Assembly (NCBI RefSeq): GCF_009765355.1
Contig: NZ_VTHK01000019.1
Coordinates: 62,001 to 126,000 of the forward strand
Length of the DNA: 64,000 bases
Reading direction: 5' to 3'
Source of the DNA: Amycolatopsis anabasis
GTDB lineage: Bacteria > Actinomycetota > Actinomycetes > Mycobacteriales > Pseudonocardiaceae
A model generated the notes under the pieces. It saw only the letters and a program-made list of their open reading frames with translations, was not told where the DNA came from and made no database searches. The position numbers were made by a program, and so were the translations under genes. Below, one piece after another: positions 1 through 7,342 of the stretch. Position 1 is the stretch's first letter; each line of letters begins with the position of its first letter.

Positions 1-224
1 ACGAACCGGAAAAGCACGCGCTGGACGCCGATCTCGGCGCGCGCCTCAACCGCCTGCTGAGCACGCTTCCCCAACTGCAGCAAGAAATTCTCGCACTGCG
101 GATCGCGGTCGGGCTGTCCGCCACCGAGACCGCCGAAGCGCTGGGCATCTCGCCCGGGAACGTCCGCGTCACCCAGCACCGGGCGATCACCCGGCTGCGT
201 GCGCTGGTCACCCGGGACTTCTAG
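1..224 (+). CDS. ECF sigma factor, C-terminal part (gene starts outside window)
   Basis: The reading frame opens at base 3 and ends in TAG at 222-224, giving 73 residues of sigma region 4. The segment contains the helix-turn-helix ALRIAVGLSATETAEALGIS followed by NVRVTQHRAITRLRAL, the DNA-recognition part of an extracytoplasmic-function sigma factor. It is about two thirds identical to the C-terminus of the complete sigma factor at 1255-1911, so the two are paralogues in the same orientation on either side of the GAF-ANTAR gene. Its stop codon shares the tetranucleotide CTAG (221-224) with the stop of that convergent gene. Region 2 and the start lie upstream of the window, so the promoter class it recognises cannot be judged. 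Confidence 0.88.
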   Translation, partial: EPEKHALDADLGARLNRLLSTLPQLQQEILALRIAVGLSATETAEALGISPGNVRVTQHRAITRLRALVTRDF

Positions 225-1009
225 CGCTTTTCCTGACGCCCCAAGGGAAGCCCGTCCACCACGGCGGCCGCCAGCTCGGCCAGCCGGCGGCGGTGCTGGC
301 GCGCGTGGCCGCGCAGCAGGGTGAACGCCTCGTCCAATCCGATCTGCTGCCGTTCGGCCAGGACGCCCTTCGCCTGTTCGATGATCACCCGGCTGCGCAG
401 CGCGGTCTGCAACTGGGCCGCCAACTCTTCGCGTTCATGCAACCGGAGGTGCTGCATCAGCCCGATCGTCGCGGTCTCGGTCATCGCCTGCGCGAGCACG
501 ACGTCGCTCTCGGCGAACCGCTCGGTGCCGTGTTTCAGCAGCAGCAAAGCGCCGATCACCGCGTCGCGCCGCCGCATGGGCAGCGCGTGGCTCAGCTCGA
601 AACCCGCGGCACGCACCTGGACGGCGTAGTCCGGCCAGCGCGCCGCGGATTCGCGCGCGCCGAGGTTGGCCAGATACTCGCCCGCGCAGTCGGCCGCGGG
701 CCCGGGAGTGGCCGCGAGGAATTCGGTCAGGCGGGTGTCGATGCCGGTGGAAACCGCGAGGCGGAGGCCTCCCTCCGGCTCGGCGAGGAACACCGCGGCC
801 GCGTCGATGCCCAGCAGTTCCTGGCAGTGCCGAGCCAGCAGCCGCAGGAACCCGCTCACCTCGAACTCGGCATCCAGGGTGTCGGCGAGTTCGACGAAGG
901 CGTGCGCGATGTGTCGTTGCACATCCACCGGTACCGCCGCCCGGTGCAACTCGGCACGTATTGCCGCGGGGGAGCTCGCCGGGGGCTCGGTAACCTGATG
1001 TCTTCCCAC
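221..1009 (-). CDS. GAF and ANTAR domain transcription antiterminator
   Basis: This encodes a sensory regulator: a GAF domain (about residues 30-170 from this start) followed by a C-terminal ANTAR domain (about 185-245, with RSRVIIEQAKGVLAERQQIG). ANTAR domains bind paired RNA hairpins to prevent termination; the GAF domain probably senses a small ligand or redox state. I chose the GTG at 1009, giving 262 residues, because the conserved part starts soon after it and an AT-rich GATTAAATATGG lies just upstream; a GTG at 1063 would add 18 residues. No RNA target is visible nearby. It is convergent with the partial sigma gene, sharing CTAG for both stops, and divergent from the second sigma gene at 1255. 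Confidence 0.85.
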   Translation of the reverse strand: MGRHQVTEPPASSPAAIRAELHRAAVPVDVQRHIAHAFVELADTLDAEFEVSGFLRLLARHCQELLGIDAAAVFLAEPEGGLRLAVSTGIDTRLTEFLAATPGPAADCAGEYLANLGARESAARWPDYAVQVRAAGFELSHALPMRRRDAVIGALLLLKHGTERFAESDVVLAQAMTETATIGLMQHLRLHEREELAAQLQTALRSRVIIEQAKGVLAERQQIGLDEAFTLLRGHARQHRRRLAELAAAVVDGLPLGRQEKR

Positions 1010-1254
1010 GGATACACCATATTTAATCGTTACCCGGTTCCGTCGACACCCAAACGGCGTCACCTAGCGCACACGGCTGTTCGTGCGAACGGGCAGTCTT
1101 TCGAGGGTTTCTGGAAACCCCGTACCGTGCGGTCTAACATCACATCCGGTCATAACGCGTAGCGTGCCGAACGTTATCCCCCCGGCACGACCCCGAACTT
1201 CGCGCCGTCCCGGACCCCGACGGTGAACCCACCAGTGGACTCCGGGAGACAATC

Positions 1255-1911
1255 ATGAATGTCGGGGTGGCCCCGTCACCCACCACCACGTCCCAGGTCC
1301 GGCTCGCCGTGCTGGCTTCCGCGCCGCGCAAGAACTTCCGGCCGACGGAATCGGAATGGGATCCGCTGGCGCGCGCCGCGGCGGGTGGTGACGAGCAGGC
1401 CAAACATGATCTGCTCACCCAGCTGGCGCCGAAGATCGAACGTTTCTGCCTGTCCCGCATCGGCGGCCGGGACGTGTCGTACCTGTCCGCCGCGGACATC
1501 ACGCAGGAGGTCTGCATCGCGCTGCTGCACGCGCTTCCGGCCTACGAAGACCGCGGCGGCTCGTTTCTCTATCTGGTACGGGCGATCGCCACGAACAAAA
1601 TCGCCGACGCGTTTCGGCAGGCTTCCCGGGACCGCTCGGTGCCGGTGGCCGAGCTCCCGGAAATCACCGCCACCGAGAACGAACCGGAACTCCAGGCGCT
1701 GCGCTCCGATCTGGCCGTTCGGTTGCACCGCCTGATGAGCACGCTTCCGCACGTGCACCAGGACATTCTGGCGTTACGCGTCGCAATGGGATTGTCTTCC
1801 AAGGAAACCGCCAAGGCGCTGGGAATGTCGGCCGTCAATGTACGGGTGACCCAGCACCGCGCGATCGGGCGGCTCCGCGCGCTGATCGACTACGAGCCCG
1901 CGATGGGCTGA
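1255..1911 (+). CDS. ECF RNA polymerase sigma factor, SigD/ShbA type
   Basis: A 218-residue sigma factor with region 2 at about residues 75-130 (SAADITQEVCIALLHALPAY, then FLYLVRAIATNKIADAFR) and region 4 at about 150-212 with the helix-turn-helix around SSKETAKALGMSAVNVRVTQ. The sequence pattern matches the SigD/ShbA branch, which in actinobacteria controls stationary-phase genes or the principal sigma gene; that role is inferred from the family. The ATG at 1255 follows a GGGAGA ribosome binding site. The N-terminal 40 residues are not conserved domain. It is divergent from the GAF-ANTAR gene with about 245 bases between, and convergent with the LLM gene with two bases between stops. No anti-sigma gene is adjacent. 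Confidence 0.88.
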   Translation: MNVGVAPSPTTTSQVRLAVLASAPRKNFRPTESEWDPLARAAAGGDEQAKHDLLTQLAPKIERFCLSRIGGRDVSYLSAADITQEVCIALLHALPAYEDRGGSFLYLVRAIATNKIADAFRQASRDRSVPVAELPEITATENEPELQALRSDLAVRLHRLMSTLPHVHQDILALRVAMGLSSKETAKALGMSAVNVRVTQHRAIGRLRALIDYEPAMG

Positions 1912-1913
1912 AC

Positions 1914-2894
1914 TCAGGCCGCTTCCCGCAACGCGGGCAAGAGGGTCCGCTCGGCGAACTCGAAGAACCCGTCCTGGTGCTCGCCGCCGATCTGCACGAA
2001 CGCGAGATCGGTGAACCCCGCCGCGGCGAACGCTTTCGCGCTTTCCACGATCGGCCCGGGATCGGGACCGCACGGGATGTTGTCCGCGACTTCGGCTTCG
2101 GTGACGAACTTCGTGGCGGCGTCGAACCCGGTCGGGCCGGGGAGTTCGGCGTTCACCTTCCAGCCGCCGCCGAACCAGCGGAACTGCTCGTGCGCCCGCC
2201 GGATCGCGGCGTCGCGGTCGGGATCCCAGCAGACCGGCAGCTGAGCGATCTTGCGCGAGGCCTCCTGCCCGAGCTCGGCCCGTTCGGCGTCCCAGGCCCG
2301 GCAGAGTTCGTCATCCGGTTCGACGGCGATCAACGCGTCGGCGACCGGGGCGAACCGCGCGACCGACTGGCGGCCGGACACCGCGACCGCCACCGGGGTC
2401 CGGCGCTCGGGCAGGTCCCACAGCTTCGCGGAGTCCACCCGGTAGTGCGTGCCGACGTGGTTGACGTAGCCGCCGTCGAACAGGTCGCCGATGATCTGCA
2501 CCGCTTCGGACAACATCTCGTGCCGCACGTTCGCGGGCGGCCAGCCCCGGCCCACCACGTGCTCGTTGAGGTTCTCCCCGGCGCCGAGTCCGAGGGTGAA
2601 CCTGTTGCCGGACAACAGGGAAACCGTGGCCGCCCGCTGCGCGACCACGGCCGGGTGGTACCGCATGGTCGGACACGTCACGAAGCTCATCAGCTCGGCC
2701 CGCTCGGTCACCTCGCTCACCGCGCCGAGCACGCTCCACGCGTAGGGCGAGTGGCCCTGTTCGGCGAGCCAGGGCGAGAAGTGGTCGCTCATCACCTCGA
2801 AGTCGAATCCGGCCCGTTCGGCCTCCCGGGAATGCCGGACCAGTTCGCGGGGACCGGCCTGCTCGGTCATCAACGTGTACCCGAAACGCATCAA
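1914..2894 (-). CDS. LLM-class F420-dependent oxidoreductase, F420-G6PDH family
   Basis: A 326-residue TIM-barrel flavoenzyme-fold protein of the luciferase-like monooxygenase superfamily. The N-terminus MRFGYTLMTEQAGPRELVRH, the VMSDHFSPW segment (residues about 34-42) and GNRFTLGLGAGENLNEHVVG (about 107-126) match the family of coenzyme F420-dependent glucose-6-phosphate dehydrogenase-like enzymes. These use F420 to oxidise or reduce sugars, alcohols or other small molecules; the substrate here is unknown. The gene lies seven bases downstream of the whiB gene on the same strand, so the two are probably co-transcribed, which hints at redox-linked expression. ATG at 2894 or the next codon could start it. 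Confidence 0.85.
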   Translation of the reverse strand: MMRFGYTLMTEQAGPRELVRHSREAERAGFDFEVMSDHFSPWLAEQGHSPYAWSVLGAVSEVTERAELMSFVTCPTMRYHPAVVAQRAATVSLLSGNRFTLGLGAGENLNEHVVGRGWPPANVRHEMLSEAVQIIGDLFDGGYVNHVGTHYRVDSAKLWDLPERRTPVAVAVSGRQSVARFAPVADALIAVEPDDELCRAWDAERAELGQEASRKIAQLPVCWDPDRDAAIRRAHEQFRWFGGGWKVNAELPGPTGFDAATKFVTEAEVADNIPCGPDPGPIVESAKAFAAAGFTDLAFVQIGGEHQDGFFEFAERTLLPALREAA

Positions 2895-2901
2895 GTCCCC
2901 C

Positions 2902-3195
2902 TCAGCTCACCGCGAGCTTCCGGCGCCGCTGGATCGCGTCCCGGCGCTCGGACTCGTCCAGGCCACCCCAGACGCCGAACGGCTCCTCGGCGGTCAGCGC
3001 GTGGTGGCGGCACTCCACGATCACCGGGCACGACTGGCAGATGCGCTTGGCCCGCGCCACCCGATCCGCCCGGGCGAAACCCCGCTCGCCATCGGGGTGA
3101 AAGAACACCGCGCTGTCGAGGTTGCGGCAGTTGCCGAACCGCTGCCAATCCCAGATCTCCGCGACGGGAGTCGGCAACCTGGATGTATCCGTCAT
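2902..3195 (-). CDS. WhiB-family iron-sulfur transcription factor
   Basis: A 97-residue actinobacteria-specific regulator. Four cysteines expected to hold a [4Fe-4S] cluster are C23, C53, C56 and C62 (CRN, then CQSCPVIVEC), followed by the family turn GVWGG at about 74-78 and a basic tail (RRRKLAVS). WhiB proteins sense oxygen or nitric oxide and act with the principal sigma factor. The start is the ATG at 3195, which has GGAGGTGAG just upstream; an in-frame GTG five codons earlier is less likely. It is followed by the LLM oxidoreductase after seven bases. The tail lacks an obvious AT-hook RGRP, so it is not a WhiB7. Confidence 0.92.
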   Translation of the reverse strand: MTDTSRLPTPVAEIWDWQRFGNCRNLDSAVFFHPDGERGFARADRVARAKRICQSCPVIVECRHHALTAEEPFGVWGGLDESERRDAIQRRRKLAVS

Positions 3196-3252
3196 GACTC
3201 TCACCTCCACGATGTCCTCTCGTGGCGGTGGGCTACCCAGGGTCGCCGGGCT

Positions 3253-4095
3253 CTACACCTGCGAAATCGGCAAGTGGTACGCGCGCACCACTGTGTGCTC
3301 GAACACCTCGGCCCGTTCGGCGTCGGACAGCGGGCCGGTGAGCGAGAGCGCCGCGTCCACCACGGCCTGGTAGGAAGCGGCCAGCTCGCAGACCGGCCAG
3401 TCCGAACCGAACAGCACCCGGTCGGCGCCGAAGGACTCCAGGACGTGCTCGGCGTGGCGGCGCAGGTGCCCGACCCGCCATTCCGCCCAGTCGGCCTCGG
3501 TGACCAGGCCGGAGAACTTGCAGTACACGTTCGGCCGCTCGGCGAGCGCGGCCAGTTCGCCCGCCCACGGCTGCCACGGCCCCCGCGCGATCGGCGGTTT
3601 ACCGGCGTGGTCGAGCACGAACCGTAATTCCGGTACCGCGTCAACCGCCTTCCGGGCGGCGGGCAACTGCGGTGGCCGCACCAGCAGGTCGTAGGTCAGG
3701 CCCGCGGCGGCGACCGCGGCGAGCCCGCGGAGCACGTCCGGGCGGGCCAGCCAATCCGGGTCCGGCTCGTCCTCCGCCTGGTGCCGGAGACCGGCCAGCG
3801 GACCGCGGGCGCGCAGTTCCGCCAGCCGGTCGGCGAGGTCCGGTGCGGTCAGGTCGGCCCAGCCCACCACGCCGGAGATCAGCGGCTCCCGCGCGGCGAG
3901 GTCGAGGAACTCCGCGGTCTCCTCGTCCGACGAGACGGTCTGCACCAGGACCGTGGCGCGCACCCCGGCGGCCCGGGTCACCGCGCGCAGATCGTCCACT
4001 GTGTACGGACGACGGATCGGGGCCAGCGCGTCGCCGGCCAGCCACGGGTAGGCGCGGCGGGTCGGGTCCCAGAGGTGGTGGTGCGCGTCGATCAT
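3253..4095 (-). CDS. Amidohydrolase, L-fuconolactonase-like sugar lactonase
   Basis: A 280-residue amidohydrolase-superfamily (amidohydrolase 2) TIM barrel. The N-terminus MIDAHHHLWDPTRRAYPWL has the metal-binding HxH (H5, H7), and later motifs are FVLDHAGKPP and VLFGSDWPV, whose Asp is the usual catalytic residue. In the non-phosphorylative L-fucose pathway this family opens L-fucono-1,5-lactone to L-fuconate. It is last of three genes read leftward: its ATG overlaps the aldo/keto reductase stop by four bases (ATGA). The neighbours (mutarotase, aldose dehydrogenase, aldonate dehydratase) support lactonase activity on a 6-deoxy sugar or pentose lactone; exact substrate is inferred. Confidence 0.85.
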   Translation of the reverse strand: MIDAHHHLWDPTRRAYPWLAGDALAPIRRPYTVDDLRAVTRAAGVRATVLVQTVSSDEETAEFLDLAAREPLISGVVGWADLTAPDLADRLAELRARGPLAGLRHQAEDEPDPDWLARPDVLRGLAAVAAAGLTYDLLVRPPQLPAARKAVDAVPELRFVLDHAGKPPIARGPWQPWAGELAALAERPNVYCKFSGLVTEADWAEWRVGHLRRHAEHVLESFGADRVLFGSDWPVCELAASYQAVVDAALSLTGPLSDAERAEVFEHTVVRAYHLPISQV

Positions 4096-5057
4096 GCGGT
4101 CATCCCTGCCTCGACGACGGTGTCCGCGCGCAGCAGGCCCGCGGCGATCAGTTCCTGCCAGAGCGCGGCGGGCACCGGTTCGCGGGCCCGTCGCGCGTTG
4201 TCGGTGACCTGCTCCGGCGAATGCGCCCCGACCACCACGCTCGCGACCGCGGGATGCGCGGCGGGCAGCGCGAGCGCGGCCTGCGGGAGCTCGACGCCGT
4301 GGCGGGCGCAGACCGCGGCGATCCGCTCGGCCCTGGCCACCAGGTCCGGCGCCGCGGGGAGGTAGTCGTACATCGTGCCGGGGCTCGGGGTGGCCAGGAT
4401 GCCGCCGTTGAACACCCCGGCCGCCAGCACCGCGACCCCGCGCTCGGCGCACAGCGGCAGCAGTTCGTCGAGCGCGGGCTGATCGAGCAGGGTGTACCGC
4501 CCGGCGACCATGAGCGCGTCCAGCTCGGTCCGGCGGACGAACTCGGCGAGCATCGGGCACTGGTTCATGCCGACCCCGACCGCCTCGATCACGCCCTGCG
4601 CGCGCAGTTCGAACAGCGCGGGCAGCGCCTCGTCCAGCGCGGCCGCCCAGTGCTCGTCCGGGTCGTGGACGTAGACCAGGTCCACCCGGTCGAGGCCGAG
4701 CCGGCCGAGGCTCTCCTCCAGCGAGCGCAGCACCCCGTCCCGGCTGAAGTCGAACCGCCTCCGGTAGGCGGCCGGGACGTCGAAACCGGCGTCGTCCCGC
4801 CGGCTCGCCCCCGCCGGATCCGGTTCGAGCAGGCGGCCGACCTTGGTGGACACCACGAACTCCGCCCGCGGCCGGCCCGCGAGCGCCCGGCCCAGCCTGC
4901 GTTCGGACAGCCCGAGCCCGTAGTGCGGCGCGGTGTCGAAGTACCGGATGCCCTCGGCCCAGGCCCGATCGACCGTCGCGGTGGCGTTCTCGTCCGACAT
5001 CGCGTGGTAGAGGTTGCCCAGCTGCGCGCAGCCGAGCCCCTGCGGCGTGACCTTCAC
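4092..5057 (-). CDS. Aldo/keto reductase, L-fucose (D-threo-aldose) 1-dehydrogenase-like
   Basis: A 321-residue (alpha/beta)8 aldo/keto reductase. The catalytic tetrad is visible as D41 and Y46 (FDTAPHYGLG), K72 (STKVG) and H131 (VYVHDPDEH). The sequence has the GLGCAQLGNLY and LSERRLGRAL pattern of the D-threo-aldose 1-dehydrogenase subgroup, which oxidises L-fucose or L-galactose to the 1,5-lactone with NAD(P). The start is a GTG at 5057 that overlaps the mutarotase stop by four bases (GTGA); the 3' end overlaps the lactonase start by four bases. Tight translational coupling across three genes argues for a pathway of mutarotation, oxidation and lactone opening. Confidence 0.86.
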   Translation of the reverse strand: MKVTPQGLGCAQLGNLYHAMSDENATATVDRAWAEGIRYFDTAPHYGLGLSERRLGRALAGRPRAEFVVSTKVGRLLEPDPAGASRRDDAGFDVPAAYRRRFDFSRDGVLRSLEESLGRLGLDRVDLVYVHDPDEHWAAALDEALPALFELRAQGVIEAVGVGMNQCPMLAEFVRRTELDALMVAGRYTLLDQPALDELLPLCAERGVAVLAAGVFNGGILATPSPGTMYDYLPAAPDLVARAERIAAVCARHGVELPQAALALPAAHPAVASVVVGAHSPEQVTDNARRAREPVPAALWQELIAAGLLRADTVVEAGMTA

Positions 5058-5365
5058 GGCAGCTCCCACACCAGCCCGAGCCCGGAATCGTCGCCCGAAT
5101 AGTCGTCCTCGACGTCGAGCAGTTCCGCCATCCGCGCCTGCCAGGCGACATTCGCCGGATGCGCGGCCAGCGCGCGCCGCATGGCCCGGTAGTCCTCGAC
5201 CTCGACGACGTGGAACAGATCGAGCCCGTCCCGCCAGATCCGCCACGCGCGCACGCCCGCGGCGCGCAGGGCGGCGTCCAGTTCCGGCGGAATCACGGCG
5301 TGCACGCGTTCGTACTCCGCCTCCTGCCCGGGTTTCAACCGGGTATGCAGGGCCACACGCTGCAT
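5054..5365 (-). CDS. L-rhamnose/L-fucose mutarotase family protein (RhaM superfamily)
   Basis: A 103-residue ferredoxin-like-fold protein of the RhaM family, which interconverts alpha and beta anomers of 6-deoxyhexoses. Recognisable parts are MQRVALHTRLKPGQEAEYER at the N-terminus, WRIWRDGLDLFHVVEVEDY in the middle and the aromatic-rich end GLVWELP. The ATG at 5365 is preferred because GGAG sits eight bases upstream; an in-frame GTG three codons earlier is possible. It heads a three-gene operon with the aldose dehydrogenase and the lactonase. It is divergent from the GntR regulator, with a 66-base intergenic region that holds an operator candidate at 5399-5409. Confidence 0.88.
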   Translation of the reverse strand: MQRVALHTRLKPGQEAEYERVHAVIPPELDAALRAAGVRAWRIWRDGLDLFHVVEVEDYRAMRRALAAHPANVAWQARMAELLDVEDDYSGDDSGLGLVWELP

Positions 5366-5398
5366 TGTGCACACTCCATGGCAATCTAACCTGGGGAA

Positions 5399-5409
5399 AC
5401 ATCGGAGGT
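5399..5409. promoter_or_regulatory. Candidate operator for the FadR-type sugar regulator
   Basis: The 11-mer ACATCGGAGGT lies in the divergent promoter region between the mutarotase operon and the regulator gene. It differs by one base from the reverse complement of the perfect palindrome ACATCCGATGT at 12852-12862, which stands in front of the second fucose operon. Two near-identical sites in front of the transcription units of one pathway suggest binding by the regulator at 5432-6121. This is inference from sequence only. Confidence 0.5.
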
Positions 5410-5431
5410 CTTATCCGGAGGGAGAGCCGGC

Positions 5432-6121
5432 GTGCCGGTCACCGACGTCGCGATCGACAAGATCAAGGGCATGATCATCTCGGGCGAGCTGGCGCCGGGC
5501 GACCGGCTGCCCAAGGAGGCCGAACTCGCGCAGCGGCTCGGGCTCTCCCGCAGTTCCCTGCGCGAGGCGGTGAAGGCCCTCTGCCTGATCCGCGTGCTGG
5601 ACGTGCGCCAGGGCGACGGCACCTACGTCACCAGCCTGGAGCCGCACCTGCTGCTGGACGCGATGACGTTCGTGGTCGACTTCCACCGCGACGACACCGT
5701 GCTGGACTTCCTCGCGGTGCGCCGGATCCTGGAGCCCGCGGCCACCGCGATGGCCGCGCAGCACATGAGCGACGACGATCTCGCCGAACTGCGCCGCCTG
5801 CTCGACGAACTCGAGGAATCGCCGACCGTGGAGGCGCTGGTGGCCAACGATCTCGCGTTCCACCGCCGGATCGCGGACGGCTCCGGCAACCCGGTGCTCT
5901 GCTCGCTGCTGGACAGCCTGTCCGGGCCGACCACTCGCGCGCGGATCTGGCGCGGCCTCACCCAGGAGGGCGCGGTCGCCAAGACCCGCGAACAGCACCT
6001 CGCCATCTACGAGGCGATCGCGGCGCGCGAACCGGAACTCGCGCGGTCGTGGGCGACCGTGCACGTCGCCGGGGTCGAACAATGGCTCCGCAACGCGCTC
6101 GGCACCGCCGACGACTCGTAG
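5432..6121 (+). CDS. GntR-family transcriptional regulator, FadR (FCD) subfamily
   Basis: A 229-residue regulator with an N-terminal winged helix (residues about 5-70, with GDRLPKEAELAQRLGLSRSS and LREAVKAL) and a C-terminal all-helical FCD ligand domain (about 85-220, with NDLAFHRRIADGSGNPVL supplying typical metal ligands). FadR/FCD proteins are usually repressors of sugar-acid or organic-acid catabolism, released by a pathway intermediate. The GTG at 5432 follows GGAGGG. The gene lies between two leftward operons of the same sugar pathway, divergent from one and convergent with the ABC permease of the other, so it is the obvious local regulator. Confidence 0.9.
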   Translation: MPVTDVAIDKIKGMIISGELAPGDRLPKEAELAQRLGLSRSSLREAVKALCLIRVLDVRQGDGTYVTSLEPHLLLDAMTFVVDFHRDDTVLDFLAVRRILEPAATAMAAQHMSDDDLAELRRLLDELEESPTVEALVANDLAFHRRIADGSGNPVLCSLLDSLSGPTTRARIWRGLTQEGAVAKTREQHLAIYEAIAAREPELARSWATVHVAGVEQWLRNALGTADDS

Positions 6122-6179
6122 GCACATCACAGCCACCGCTCCTCCCCGCCCGCCGCATTGGGGCTGCGGGTTTTCCTGC

Positions 6180-6310
6180 GGGTCGTGAGTGTCTGGACCG
6201 GTTCTAACCGGCCGGAACACGCACGACCCCCGCACTCGGCTCCCACTCGCGATGCACTCAACGTGGCGTTCGGGGCGCTGAACGTCCCCAAAGCCACATT
6301 GGGGGAAGGG
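6180..6310. repeat. Composite palindromic intergenic repeat, copy 1
   Basis: This non-coding stretch between two convergent genes carries two repeat types found again in the window. First, an inverted repeat with arms GGGTCGTGAGTGT and ACACGCACGACCC around an inner palindrome CCGGTTCTAACCGG; the same structure recurs at 16964-17030. Second, a segment containing TGGCGTTCGGGGCG and AAAGCCACATTGGGGG, the same family as the repeats at 17167, 31201 and 43475. The hairpins may terminate transcription from both sides. No coding signal was found here. Confidence 0.75.
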
Positions 6311-6331
6311 GGGTGCATGGGGGGGATCACC

Positions 6332-7342
6332 TCAGGTTTGGGGTTTGCCGCCGGTGAAGCGGGCGATCATCAGCGCGACCAGGATGATCCCGCCGTCCAC
6401 CGCCTTGATCCAGAACGACGGCACCTGGGCCAGGGTCAGCAGGTTCTCCACCGACTGCAGCAACAGCACACCGGTGAGCGCGCCGAACATGGTGCCGCGC
6501 CCGCCGTCCAGCGAGATCCCGCCGATCACCGCCGCCGCGAAGACGGTGAAGATCATCTGATCGCCCTGGTTGGCGTTGATCGCGCCCACGTATCCGGTCA
6601 GGACCAGCCCGCCCAGCGCCGCGAACACCCCGGCGACGACGAACACCAGCCATGCCACCCGGTCCACCCGGATCCCGGCCGCGCGGGCCGCCTCCCGGTT
6701 CCCGCCGATCGCGTACAGCGCCCGCCCGGCCCGGTGGTACCGCAGCACGAACCCGGTGAGCGCGTAGGCCGCGGCGGCCAGCCACACCGAGGCGGGCAGC
6801 CCGAGGAACGTCGTGGTGGCCAGCGCGAAGAACGCTTCCGGCAGGTCGAACAGGGTCTTGCCCTCGGTCGCGCCCACCAGCAGCCCGCGCAGCACGATCA
6901 GCATCGCCAGGGTCACGATGAACGCGTTGAGCTGGAGCTTGACGATCAGGAACCCGTTGAGCGCGCCGATCAGCGCGCCGATCACCAGGATCGCCAGGAT
7001 GCCGGCCCCGGCCGGGAATTCGGTGCCGAACCCGGCCGGGATGACCAGCAGCGCGCCGAGCGCGGGCGCGATCCCGACCGTCGACTCCAGGGACAGGTCG
7101 AACTTCCCGGAGATCAGCACCAGGGATTCGCCGAGCACGACGAGCGCGAGCGCCGCCGAAGCGCCGAGGATGCTGATCAGGTTGTCCGGCGTCAGGAACG
7201 TGTCGTTGACCAGCCCGCCGATGACGATCAGCGCGGCGAGCGCGGGCAGCAGGGCGAGTTCCCGGAGCCGGGGCAGGCGCCGCGCGGGGGCCGGGCTCGG
7301 GGCGTCCGCGGTGGTTTCCGCGGACAGGACGGAGTTAGTCAC
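6332..7342 (-). CDS. Sugar ABC transporter permease, RbsC type
   Basis: A 336-residue integral membrane protein of the branched-chain/ribose permease family. Many hydrophobic helices are seen from residue about 25 onward, with the family segments ALVVLGESLVLISGKFDLSLES (shortened here in description), GALIGALNGFLIVKL, and the C-terminal GGISLDGGRGTMFGALTGVL coupling region. It imports a monosaccharide together with the ATPase and binding protein upstream. The start is a GTG at 7342 overlapping the ATPase stop by eight bases; an upstream in-frame ATG at 7375 would extend into the ATPase gene and is unlikely. It is the last gene of the six-gene operon running from 12823. Confidence 0.9.
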   Translation of the reverse strand: MTNSVLSAETTADAPSPAPARRLPRLRELALLPALAALIVIGGLVNDTFLTPDNLISILGASAALALVVLGESLVLISGKFDLSLESTVGIAPALGALLVIPAGFGTEFPAGAGILAILVIGALIGALNGFLIVKLQLNAFIVTLAMLIVLRGLLVGATEGKTLFDLPEAFFALATTTFLGLPASVWLAAAAYALTGFVLRYHRAGRALYAIGGNREAARAAGIRVDRVAWLVFVVAGVFAALGGLVLTGYVGAINANQGDQMIFTVFAAAVIGGISLDGGRGTMFGALTGVLLLQSVENLLTLAQVPSFWIKAVDGGIILVALMIARFTGGKPQT

